Shown one piece after another: positions 1 through 7,212 of a DNA stretch of 26,407 nt (positions are counted from its first letter, which is position 1; each line of letters starts with the position of its first letter). Under the pieces are notes generated by a model. That model had not been told where the DNA came from, did not search any database, and saw nothing but the letters and a program-made list of their open reading frames with translations. Location: NCBI GenBank assembly GCA_910588895.1, contig CAJUSS010000036.1:1-26407 (forward strand), in the 5' to 3' direction. The position numbers and the translations under genes are program-made. The DNA is from an uncultured Lachnospiraceae bacterium (GTDB lineage: Bacteria; Bacillota; Clostridia; Lachnospirales; Lachnospiraceae).

Positions 1-2
1 AC

Positions 3-1271
3 GAGGACACCGACAAGGGCTTGTCAGACTTTGTGCCGTTCAAGAACCTGATAAATGAGTTCATGGCAAAAGATACCAGCCGCAAGATTAAGGGCGCGTT
101 TCGGGCAAAATTTCTCAACGGTGAGAGGGTCAATTACCTGGCTCCCTTTGGCTACCGAAAGCACCCGGAAATCAAAAACAAGCTGATGATTGATGAGGAA
201 ACCGCCTGGATTGTCCGCAAAATTTTCGACCTTTCTTTCCACGGTATGGGGGTCAATCGAATTTCCAAACTCCTGACGGATGAAAAAATCCCGTGTCCCG
301 GATGGTTCCAGTATACCCGCAACGGAGGCTGCGCTCATTTCTTTGAAGGCCAGCCGGAGGAGAAGCGGTATGTCTGGTCCAAAACACATGTTACAAACAT
401 CCTGAAGGATGAAACCTATATCGGCAACACAATTCACCACCGTCAGGGAACGGTTTCCTACAAGAACAAAAGGGTGGTCCGCAACCCGCAGGAGAAGTGG
501 CTCCGCATTGAAGGAACCCACGAAGCGATCATCGAAGCAGATGTTTTTGAAGCGGTGCAGAAACAGATCGCCAGCCGCCGCAGGGAATGCAAAGATCACA
601 GCTCACAGATTTTCGCCGGCCTTTTGAAGTGTGCTGATTGTGGGTGGTCGATGCGCTATGGCATCCAAAGCAGTGCCAGAAATCCGTATGCCTACTACAA
701 GTGTGGCAAATACAGCGACTTTCAGACCAGGGGCTGCACCTCGCACTATATCCGCTACGATGCACTCTACGCCTATGTGCTGGCGAGAATCCAGCATTGG
801 TCGGTCAAGGCTATTCAGGACGAGGAAGCGCTTTTGAACCAGCTTCTGAGCGCCGGAGACCGGGAGCGAAATGCCGCTAAAAAGAAGCAGACTGCGGAGC
901 TGAAAAAGGCCACAAAGCGCAAGGCCGAGGTTGACGGGCTGTTTGCGAAACTCTATGAGGACTGGGCCGCTGGACGCATTACGGAGTACAACTTCAATAT
1001 GCTCACTGCCAAATACCAGACCGAGCAGGGCGAGTTGGAGGAAAAAATCGACACCCTGACTGCGGAACTCGATACGGTAAAGCAGACGGAAAGCGATGCC
1101 CGGAACTGGATTGACCTCATCCGGCAGTATGCCGACCCCACGGAGCTGACCGCCCCTTTGCTGAATGCCCTGATTGAGAAAATTGTTATCCATCAGAGCG
1201 TCAAGGGCGAGGATGGCGATCAGGAGCAGGAAATTGAGATTTTCTACCGCTTTATCGGCAAGATTGATTGA
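3..1271 (+). CDS. Large serine recombinase, 5'-truncated by window edge
   Basis: Site-specific DNA recombinase of the large serine family, which integrates and excises mobile elements. The reading frame is open from the window edge, so the N-terminal resolvase domain with the catalytic serine lies mostly outside; 422 residues are visible. In order: the end of the catalytic domain (EDTDKGLSDFVPFKN), the recombinase DNA-binding domain (about residues 30-190), a zinc ribbon with C210-x2-C213, C234 and C245, a Lys/Glu-rich coiled coil (about 280-370), and a DUF4368-like tail ending IEIFYRFIGKID. Isoleucine is often ATT here, while the chromosomal genes downstream use ATC almost throughout. The tetranucleotide GATC, very frequent elsewhere, occurs only four times. 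Both point to horizontal transfer. Such genes often sit at an element end and point outward. Family call is firm; element type is unknown. Confidence 0.92.
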   Translation, partial: EDTDKGLSDFVPFKNLINEFMAKDTSRKIKGAFRAKFLNGERVNYLAPFGYRKHPEIKNKLMIDEETAWIVRKIFDLSFHGMGVNRISKLLTDEKIPCPGWFQYTRNGGCAHFFEGQPEEKRYVWSKTHVTNILKDETYIGNTIHHRQGTVSYKNKRVVRNPQEKWLRIEGTHEAIIEADVFEAVQKQIASRRRECKDHSSQIFAGLLKCADCGWSMRYGIQSSARNPYAYYKCGKYSDFQTRGCTSHYIRYDALYAYVLARIQHWSVKAIQDEEALLNQLLSAGDRERNAAKKKQTAELKKATKRKAEVDGLFAKLYEDWAAGRITEYNFNMLTAKYQTEQGELEEKIDTLTAELDTVKQTESDARNWIDLIRQYADPTELTAPLLNALIEKIVIHQSVKGEDGDQEQEIEIFYRFIGKID

Positions 1272-1340
1272 ACACAGGATTTGTATCCTTAACAACTATA
1301 CACAGAGGAAGAGCAGGCGATCCTGGATGGACATCTTGAG
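1272..1340. mobile_element. Probable element/chromosome junction (attachment site region)
   Basis: Between the recombinase stop and the AraC reading frame. In the AraC frame a TAA at 1290-1292 is followed at once by codons reading QLYTEEEQAILDGHLEV, which looks like the normal N-terminal part of this regulator family before its first available start (GTG 1341). This suggests that the element inserted inside the regulator gene, with the crossover at about 1272-1295. The exact core dinucleotide cannot be fixed without the other end of the element or an empty site. Confidence 0.5.
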
Positions 1341-2240
1341 GTGCAGAGGGATCTCTATACATCCGGGAATGGATTTATCGTGGACGGGAAAAAATTCCTC
1401 TCCCAGGGAAAGCTGATCGACATCCGCCCTCACACCCGGTTTGCCTATTTTCCACCCCACAGCCATAACTATATCGAGGTGCTGTATGTGGTACAGGGCC
1501 AGCTGACCACCATCGTCAACGGTACAGAGCGGATCTCCATGTCCGATGGGGATATCCTGTTCCTAAACCAGCACGCCAGCCATGAGATCCTGCCGGCCAA
1601 CGAAAAGGATATCTCCGTTAATTTCATCATCCTTCCGGAGTTTTTCCGTTATCCCGTCAGCATGATGGACAAGGAAAATATCCTGATGGATTTTATCTTA
1701 TCCAGCCTTTCTGACTCCGATCCGCTCTCCAACTACATCTATGTCCAGGCAAAAGACATCCTGTCGGTGGAAAATCTCATTGAAAATATGATCTGGACCC
1801 TGATCGATAAGAACGCATCCTCCAATACGATCCTCCAGATCTCCATGGGCCTCCTCTTCCTCAATCTGTCCCGCTATGCAGAGAAGATCAATCGGAACAC
1901 ACCTGCTTCCTCCGATTCCAGCCTTCTCTTCTTTATCTTAAATTATATCGAGCATCATTATCAGGACGGTAGCTTACAGGATATCGCGGGTCACTGCGGT
2001 TATCCCACCTATCATATCAGCCGCCTCCTTAAAAAAAGCACCGGCCTGAATTTCAAGGAGCTGCTGCAAAAAAGAAAACTCCAGCAGGCGGTCTACCTGC
2101 TGGAGCATACCATATTATCGATCGAGCTCATCCTGGAACGGATCGGCTATGAAAATAGCAGCTATTTTTATCGAAAGTTTCGGGCACAGTATGGCTGCTC
2201 ACCCAATGAATACCGCGACCGCCATTCTCTAATCAGATAA
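1341..2240 (+). pseudogene. AraC-family transcriptional regulator, 5'-truncated by element insertion
   Basis: Cupin-type sensor domain (about residues 25-110; HSHNYIEVLYVVQGQ) followed by an AraC-type double helix-turn-helix DNA-binding domain (about 195-292; LQDIAGHCGYPTYHISRLLKKSTG, then IELILERIGYENSSYFYRKFR). This is the layout of regulators of sugar uptake and use. The coding frame continues upstream of the nominal GTG start to an in-frame stop at 1290, and those codons look like genuine family sequence, so about 20-30 N-terminal residues were probably lost at the element junction. No good ribosome binding site precedes GTG 1341. A shortened protein could still be made, since both domains are whole. 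It converges with ybaK. Confidence 0.7.
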
Positions 2241-2277
2241 AAGAAGACAGCGCTTTTGTTTTGCACAGGCCTATGAT

Positions 2278-2757
2278 CTATCCTACTGCGATATCTCCTA
2301 ACGTAAAACGAAAGACCCTTTTCAGCTCCTCCAAAGAGACCTCCACCTGGTACCCGATCTTCCCTCCGCTGAAGATGATCGTACCAAAGCCTGCCGCTGA
2401 TGTATCGATCACGGTCTGAAATGACTTTTTCATCCCGATCGGAGAGCATCCGCCGTGTATATAACCGGTCAATGGCAGCAGTTCCTTTTCCTTGATCATA
2501 TGGATGCTCTTTTCACCCACTGCCTGAGCCGCTTTTTTAAGGTCCAGCTCTTTTTTTACAGGCACCAGGAATACATAATGCTCTCCCGATCCCACAGTCA
2601 CCAATGTCTTGAACACTTGATCTGGATCTTGTCCTAAGACCGATGCTACTTCCCTGCCGCTGATAACGCCTGTATCCACATAGCTATAGCTCCTATAAGC
2701 GATCTTTTTCTGTTCCAGTATCCGCATCACATTTGTTTTTTCTATTTCCTTTTTCAA
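2278..2757 (-). CDS. ybaK: Cys-tRNA(Pro)/Cys-tRNA(Cys) deacylase YbaK
   Basis: Trans-editing enzyme that hydrolyses cysteine mischarged on tRNA(Pro), in the cytoplasm. At 159 residues it has the usual family length. Visible family features are VFKTLV with the conserved lysine K50 and the GGCSPIGMKK glycine-rich motif near residue 103. The start is a TTG, chosen because AGATGGAGGAGATAAAGA lies directly upstream and places GGAGGAG about 8 bases from it; the first internal ATG (residue 11) has no such site. A possible 48-codon ORF ends 34 bases upstream on the same strand. Confidence 0.92.
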   Translation of the reverse strand: MKKEIEKTNVMRILEQKKIAYRSYSYVDTGVISGREVASVLGQDPDQVFKTLVTVGSGEHYVFLVPVKKELDLKKAAQAVGEKSIHMIKEKELLPLTGYIHGGCSPIGMKKSFQTVIDTSAAGFGTIIFSGGKIGYQVEVSLEELKRVFRFTLGDIAVG

Positions 2758-2791
2758 TCTTTATCTCCTCCATCTGACTGTCTCCTTGGGC

Positions 2792-2938
2792 TCATGATCC
2801 TGCCTTACCCTTTCCTTCCTCTGTCAGTAATGGACAGAGGATACTCCATACATGATCGATAAGATCCATCTTCGGCTCATCCCCTCCTTCCAGAACACTA
2901 TAAGGCATCTGGTAGATACATGTCAATGGTCCGCTCAT
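2792..2938 (-). CDS. Possible small protein, 48 residues, unknown function
   Basis: Short open frame upstream of ybaK on the same strand, beginning MSGPLTCIYQMPYSVLEG and ending LLTEEGKGKAGS. I recognise no family. The composition looks protein-like, and the frame fills much of an otherwise empty gap. Against it, no convincing ribosome binding site precedes the ATG at 2938. A strong GGAAGGAGGGG is internal, in front of two later ATGs but at poor spacing. It may be a real small gene co-transcribed with ybaK or chance. Confidence 0.27.
   Translation of the reverse strand: MSGPLTCIYQMPYSVLEGGDEPKMDLIDHVWSILCPLLTEEGKGKAGS
2817..2841. repeat. Inverted repeat upstream of ybaK
   Basis: CCTCTGTC (2818-2825) and GACAGAGG (2833-2840) form a perfect 8-bp stem, extended by one T-A pair, with a 7-base loop. 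No T-run follows on either strand, so it is not a standard terminator. It lies in the ybaK leader, about 60 bases upstream of the start codon, or inside the possible small ORF. Confidence 0.4.
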
Positions 2939-3003
2939 CACAGAAGACTTTTTTCTGTACTATCTTCGCATATCCTTTTCATACTCCCCGGTCACTTTTA
3001 AAG

Positions 3004-3032
3004 TTGTTTTTTTTATACATCTTTTATATAAT
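3004..3032 (+). promoter_or_regulatory. SigA-type promoter of the nuclease gene
   Basis: TTGTTT (3004-3009), a 17-base spacer and a perfect TATAAT (3027-3032), 36 bases before the ATG at 3069. The ribosome binding site AGGAGA follows at good spacing. Confidence 0.75.
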
Positions 3033-3068
3033 AGGAAAAAATGATCAAAAGACCAGGAGATAAGATCG

Positions 3069-4076
3069 ATGAGAGCAAAACAAATGATACTTACTATGAC
3101 CACAGCTTTTATGCTGCTTTTCTCTTCCTGTTCCCCACTCCCGTCCCAGCTCTTTGCAGCTGACGACCCGACACTTGGATCTTCTCTGGCATATACGGAC
3201 CCAGATATAGATACAGTTATAGATGATGATCCAGACCGAAGCGCTGATATCCCCATCCTTTTGCCAGATAGCTCTTTATCCACAGAAGACTGGAAGAAGG
3301 ATCTTCCACCTTATTCCGGAGATCCCAGTATACTTATCCACAATGGTATCCCCTTTTTTACATCCGGAGAACTCCTGACCATACCATTTGAACAATATCC
3401 TGAACTGGACTCGCTTGGACGATGTGGTCCCGCTTTTGCTTCTGTCTGCAGGGAGACGATGCCTACAGAGGAGAGAGGATCCATTGGCAATGTAAAGCCT
3501 ACCGGATGGCATACAGTCAAATATGATGTGATCTCCGACCTGTATCTGTATAACCGCTGCCATCTGATCGGCTACCAGCTTTCCGGTGAAAATGCCAATG
3601 AAAAGAACCTGATCACCGGCACCCGCTATCTGAACATAGAAGGGATGCTCCCCTGGGAGGATATGGTGGCCAGCTATGTGGAGGAGACCGGAAACCATGT
3701 GGCCTATCGTGTCACGCCCTATTTTATGGGCGACGACCTGGTGGCCTCCGGCGTTTTGATGGAAGCCTATTCTGTAGAGGATCAGGGGACCGGGATCTGC
3801 TTTAACGTGTACTGCTATAATGTACAGCCTGGGATCCTCATCGACTACAGTACAGGTGAGAGCATCTTAGATGAGACCTGGACGCCTACCGAGGCAGCTA
3901 AGGAAGATACAGATCAAGGGTATGACTACGTTCTGAACACAAATACGATGCGCTTTCATTTTCCGGAATGCCCCAGTGTCCAGGATATGAGCGATAAGAA
4001 CAAGCGTTATTTTTCCGGAGACCGGGAAATGCTCATTGGAGAAGGTTATGTCCCATGTGGCCGCTGTACACCTTAG
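3069..4076 (+). CDS. Exported DNA/RNA non-specific endonuclease
   Basis: Secreted or surface nuclease of the NucA/EndA (endonuclease NS) type, 335 residues. The N-terminus has a hydrophobic signal segment (residues 7-18) followed by SSC at 19-21. This could be a loose lipobox, although Phe at -3 is atypical, or the protein may be cut after the later LFA. The nuclease core (about 80-260) contains LYNRCHLIGYQL, which matches the family's D/N-R-G/C-H active site, and GENANEKNLITGTRYLN, with the metal-binding asparagine. A C-terminal segment (about 285-335) has YVLNTNTMRFHFPECPSV and ends PCGRCTP, a small Cys-containing module often found at the ends of clostridial surface proteins. It has its own strong promoter and terminator, so it is a single-gene unit. 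Likely roles are nucleotide scavenging or DNA processing at the cell surface. Confidence 0.85.
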   Translation: MRAKQMILTMTTAFMLLFSSCSPLPSQLFAADDPTLGSSLAYTDPDIDTVIDDDPDRSADIPILLPDSSLSTEDWKKDLPPYSGDPSILIHNGIPFFTSGELLTIPFEQYPELDSLGRCGPAFASVCRETMPTEERGSIGNVKPTGWHTVKYDVISDLYLYNRCHLIGYQLSGENANEKNLITGTRYLNIEGMLPWEDMVASYVEETGNHVAYRVTPYFMGDDLVASGVLMEAYSVEDQGTGICFNVYCYNVQPGILIDYSTGESILDETWTPTEAAKEDTDQGYDYVLNTNTMRFHFPECPSVQDMSDKNKRYFSGDREMLIGEGYVPCGRCTP

Positions 4077-4112
4077 GGCTTTGATGCATATTTAAGACAT
4101 ATGCCCATACAA

Positions 4113-4149
4113 AAAAGAGGTTGTTGCGATCTTGCAGCAGCCTCTTTTT
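4113..4149 (+). terminator. Rho-independent terminator of the nuclease gene
   Basis: AAGAGGTTGTTGC (about 4115-4127) pairs with GCAGCAGCCTCTT using two G-U pairs, loop GATCTT, followed by a T-run. Confidence 0.85.
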
Positions 4150-4206
4150 ATCCTGGTGACCTGTCCTTAAGGTCCTCCTCTTCTGACATCTGGATCTTTC
4201 AGATCC

Positions 4207-5607
4207 TTATCTCTTAAATGGGATCTCCTCTATCTCGATCAGCTTTTTTTCTGTCTCATATTCAAGCCCTTCGATCAGACCTCTATCCATATATTCAGCT
4301 TCCCCAGACTGATTATCATAAGGGTCTTCTCTTAAAAAGGACTTTTGCGGCATAAATCCATACTGGAACTCGTCACAGAGCGGGACCCGAAATGGATCCA
4401 GATTTCCAAAATAAAAATCTCTCCTCTCTTCGTTCCCGTCCCTCCAGGCAGCTCCGCCAAAGGAACAATCAGCATATAGCCAGCCATAAGGTTCCACATA
4501 AAACCTGGCCCAGTCATGACAGCCGATCTCTAAAGGCGTGGCATACAGACCAGACTGCCATCTTGCGGGCACTCCCGCGATCCGGCACATGGTGATGAAG
4601 AGCAGAGCATATATCCCGCAATCCCCCTTTAAGCCTGTTGCCATAAATCCTGTCAGATCGTCGATCGTCCCATAAGGTCGCACAAAGGAATACATCATAT
4701 GGGTAGTGAGATAGTCATAGATCTTCCTTGCCTTTTTCAGAGGATCTTCCTCCTCCCGGACCACCTGCTCTGTCAGCTCTATGAGATAGGGAGTAAAACG
4801 GATATGTGGGAGCTGTTCTCTCAGATATGGTTCCGACTCCTCCTCTGTTCCCTCTCTTCTTACCGCTTTCTTCAGATCCACATACCGGATATGATCCTCA
4901 AAGGTATACTCTGCCCAGAACTCCTCCCCTTGCTTTAACTCCGTCTCCATGCACACCGTCCTCTGTGGATAACCGGGCGGTGCTATATGACTGGGTCCTA
5001 TGGAGGTCCCTAGCAGCTTAAACGCCTTTACCTGCCCTTTCTCCACTGGTATGGGAAGATATACCCGGATGGGATTGCCTATCCTCTCCGCATCTGCTTT
5101 TACCTTCAATGAGGTCCGGATGCGGAACCGATAGGCAAGCCCTCCCTTTTCCTTCATCTTTGCGATCGTCTCATCCAGGAGCTGGCTTCCTTTGATCCTG
5201 CCCTCTACTCTGGATGGATCCTTCAGCCTGGGCCATAGCTCCTTTCTGGTCTTTAACAGGTTTTCCAAAAAATTATCTTTATACCTTACCTGCCCATCCA
5301 CAAATATCCATTCCACGGCCCCTTCGTCTCTAAGCTGTTCCAGCTCCTCTTCAGCATCATGCTCTGTCTCTGTCCATAAGGCTTCTCGGAACCTCTTTGC
5401 TGCCTGCTCCTTTGTGTAGATATAGGTGCGCGGCAGCCGATCCAATATCCATTTCTCCAGCTCCAATCGCTTGCGCAGCGCCTCCGGGATATCCTTTTCA
5501 AGGCGCATGTCGATGACCCTTTTCGCCCGTTCAAGATCTCCATACCATTTTAGCCTGGTGATATCCTCCGGCAGTCCCACTGTCAGATACCGCAGATCAT
5601 TTTCCAT
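4207..5607 (-). CDS. Transglutaminase-like cysteine protease-fold protein
   Basis: Cytoplasmic-looking protein of 466 residues with a transglutaminase-like core in its C-terminal half. The triad is visible: C330 in KGDCGIYALLF, H364 in GCHDWARFYVEPYGW and D380 in YADCSFGG. No signal peptide or membrane segment is seen. The N-terminal 150 residues are Glu/Arg-rich and helical; the middle part (about 170-260) resembles the beta-rich region found ahead of such cores. The start was taken at the second in-frame ATG because AAGGAGG lies 6 bases before it, while the upstream ATG at 5646 has no site. Bacterial members mostly act as peptidases or have unknown substrates, so the function is open. The start codon lies about 100 bases downstream of the structured RNA candidate on the same strand. 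Confidence 0.78.
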   Translation of the reverse strand: MENDLRYLTVGLPEDITRLKWYGDLERAKRVIDMRLEKDIPEALRKRLELEKWILDRLPRTYIYTKEQAAKRFREALWTETEHDAEEELEQLRDEGAVEWIFVDGQVRYKDNFLENLLKTRKELWPRLKDPSRVEGRIKGSQLLDETIAKMKEKGGLAYRFRIRTSLKVKADAERIGNPIRVYLPIPVEKGQVKAFKLLGTSIGPSHIAPPGYPQRTVCMETELKQGEEFWAEYTFEDHIRYVDLKKAVRREGTEEESEPYLREQLPHIRFTPYLIELTEQVVREEEDPLKKARKIYDYLTTHMMYSFVRPYGTIDDLTGFMATGLKGDCGIYALLFITMCRIAGVPARWQSGLYATPLEIGCHDWARFYVEPYGWLYADCSFGGAAWRDGNEERRDFYFGNLDPFRVPLCDEFQYGFMPQKSFLREDPYDNQSGEAEYMDRGLIEGLEYETEKKLIEIEEIPFKR

Positions 5608-5703
5608 CTTTTTCCTCCTTCCTCGATCCTTTAACGGCTCGATCATTTGATCTCTCTATCTGTTTTATCTCGTCCCCTATGCTGCCCGTCTTTTGATCTG
5701 ATC

Positions 5704-5905
5704 AAAAGCCCCGCTGCAGAGCAGTTGGGTATCTTACCCCCACGGCATCACCCGATAAAGCGGGCCACGCTGTCGTCAAATACTCGCGCATGCCCACAGG
5801 GCACTTAGCACGGCATTTTACCGAAGGCGTGCGGGGCAGGCTCATCGCTCACGGGAATAAAGAAGCCAGGTCCCCACACACCATGCGGATACCCTGGCTC
5901 ACACT
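5704..5905 (-). ncRNA. Candidate structured RNA, about 200 nt
   Basis: A gene-free stretch rich in conserved-looking hairpins. Read on the minus strand it starts with a hairpin closed by AGCCAGG/CCTGGCT (5893-5899 with 5864-5870). It then has a closing helix GCCCCGC/GCGGGGC (5831-5837 with 5708-5714) enclosing at least four hairpins at 5811-5823, 5791-5803, 5751-5764 and 5727-5739. The 3' arm of the closing helix runs straight into TTTT. Two stems need G-U pairs that exist only on the minus strand, which fixes the likely direction. It could be an independent RNA or a leader for the transglutaminase gene. Size and layout recall the raiA class of Clostridia, but I could not confirm this. Confidence 0.65.
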
Positions 5906-5973
5906 CTCGATCCTTCTTCGATCGCCTTATCTCAATGCTCTGCTATCCCAATGATCCCTTTTCTCAAGATCGG

Positions 5974-6852
5974 TCATCCTTGAAAGTTCAATCTTCCCAT
6001 CATCCAGATCTGTCCCTTAAACCTTCGTCCGACCTTAGGCTCTCCCAAAAGATCCACCTTATTGATCCCTATATTGAACAGGATATCATTGCATTCGATC
6101 GTCAGGTCATAGACTCCTTCCTTGGTGATCTGATTGGTCAGTTCACGTATCCCCTTAATCTCACCGATGATGGAATACTGATCGCACTCCACACCATAGG
6201 GCATAAAGCAGGATTCGATGATCGAATATACATCCTCCTTCGTCAAGCGTCTGGACACCTTAGAATAAAGGTCGATATCTTCGATCGTCAGACTTTCCAT
6301 AGCGTCCTCGTCCCCATGCTTTGCCGCCTCTAACAGACTGTTTCGGTTGATCGAAGCTACCTTAGCCATCTCGATCTGCCTGGCTGTCTTTTGTATCGGC
6401 AGGAGGATCTTTCCCTCCACAGAAAAGCCGGACAGATTGACTGACCGTACTTGATAGGCTTCTTTCCTCTCCTTTCGGATCCGATAGTCTAAAGGATTGC
6501 TCACATAAAATATCAGGGATATCCCTACCTTATATTCATCCAGCATACCCGCATAAGTCTCTCGTTCCGTATGCCTTTGGACCGTACACTCCTCCTGGGA
6601 GCTTACATTCTCTCCGTCTAGATATGGAAAATAATGATCTAGATGGAAATCTCCTTCCGCACCTTCCTCTCCCATCAGGCTTATACCCATGCCTGGGGCC
6701 AGTTCACAACGATATTCCACATATGTCGTATCATCAGGGACCACTAGCTTTTCCGTTTTTACTGCTCTCTGCAGCAGTATGCTCTGTAATCCTTCTTCTT
6801 CTCTCCTTGTACGGCATCCCTGAAAGCCTGCCGCTCGTAAAAACTTGTGCAT
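5974..6852 (-). CDS. DUF3881 family protein, unknown function
   Basis: Conserved Lachnospiraceae protein of 292 residues that I recognise as DUF3881 from its N-terminus (MHKFLRAAGFQGCRTRRE) and length. No membrane segment, signal peptide or catalytic motif is evident. It has a Tyr/Asp-rich first half, an alternating helical middle (about 165-215) and a beta-rich C-terminus (about 230-292). The ATG at 6852 is preceded by AGGTGAG at usable spacing. It stands alone, between two candidate structured RNAs. Function is unknown. Confidence 0.75.
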   Translation of the reverse strand: MHKFLRAAGFQGCRTRREEEGLQSILLQRAVKTEKLVVPDDTTYVEYRCELAPGMGISLMGEEGAEGDFHLDHYFPYLDGENVSSQEECTVQRHTERETYAGMLDEYKVGISLIFYVSNPLDYRIRKERKEAYQVRSVNLSGFSVEGKILLPIQKTARQIEMAKVASINRNSLLEAAKHGDEDAMESLTIEDIDLYSKVSRRLTKEDVYSIIESCFMPYGVECDQYSIIGEIKGIRELTNQITKEGVYDLTIECNDILFNIGINKVDLLGEPKVGRRFKGQIWMMGRLNFQG

Positions 6853-6858
6853 GAGATC

Positions 6859-6904
6859 TCACCTGCTTTCTCTTATCCTCTAAGGGGCTTATCAGGTGAT
6901 TATA
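6859..6904 (-). promoter_or_regulatory. DUF3881 leader: -10 box and inverted repeat covering the ribosome binding site
   Basis: TCACCTG (6859-6865) and CAGGTGA (6893-6899) form a perfect 7-bp inverted repeat. On the minus strand the downstream arm contains the AGGTGA ribosome binding site of DUF3881. A TATAAT (minus strand, 6899-6904) overlaps the upstream arm; no good -35 is seen 17 bases before it. If transcription starts further upstream, the hairpin would hide the ribosome binding site. If the TATAAT is used, the repeat is more likely a pair of operator half-sites. Confidence 0.3.
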
Positions 6905-6965
6905 CACTATATGCCATTAAAATACCAGCACTATTTTACTTATTTGTATCGACGATAAAAGATCC

Positions 6966-7098
6966 GTCACTATCCACACCAACGCCAATTGTTGTATAGG
7001 TGCAGTCGCATAACGGTCACCCATCTCTTTCCGAAGACCCGCTCCCCCATAGGGATGCGCTCTCGCTCCGATGTTCTGGCGTGGATGTGGATAGTAGC
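6966..7098 (-). ncRNA. Candidate structured RNA downstream of gdhA
   Basis: Arms 6970-6987 and 7077-7094 pair over 18 positions with two mismatches on the plus strand but only one on the minus strand, where one becomes G-U. Inside is a large bubble (19 and 17 unpaired bases), then a CGCAT/ATGCG stem (7007-7011 with 7055-7059) capped by a GC-rich loop region. Long stem, big bubble and apical stem is the general plan of 6S RNA, but the length (about 125-130 nt) is short and I recognise no 6S sequence signature. It lies between gdhA's terminator and DUF3881 and has no coding frame of note. Confidence 0.5.
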
Positions 7099-7146
7099 AA
7101 AGATCCGATAAAATGCACGAACAGTCCACTTTATCGGATCTTTTTA
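7099..7146. terminator. Terminator-like hairpin after gdhA
   Basis: AAAGATCCGATAAA (7099-7112) pairs perfectly with TTTATCGGATCTTT (7130-7143) over 14 bp. Five Ts follow on the plus strand; on the minus strand the stem ends in TTT. It lies about 70 bases beyond the gdhA stop and probably ends gdhA transcription, perhaps in both directions. Confidence 0.65.
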
Positions 7147-7212
7147 TGGTTTTCTTTTTATGATCTTCTTTTTATACTTTTCTTTAGACAGCCTTACTTA
7201 TCCCAGATGATC

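Noticed and set aside
24..1295. Long minus-strand frames (191 and 230 codons) across the recombinase
   Set aside because: Antisense shadows of a clear recombinase gene; no family resemblance or start signals.
5692..5710. AT-rich palindrome CTTTTGATCTGATCAAAAG
   Set aside because: Considered as a terminator or operator; it directly follows the RNA candidate but its loop is minimal and GATC repeats are common here, so not called separately.
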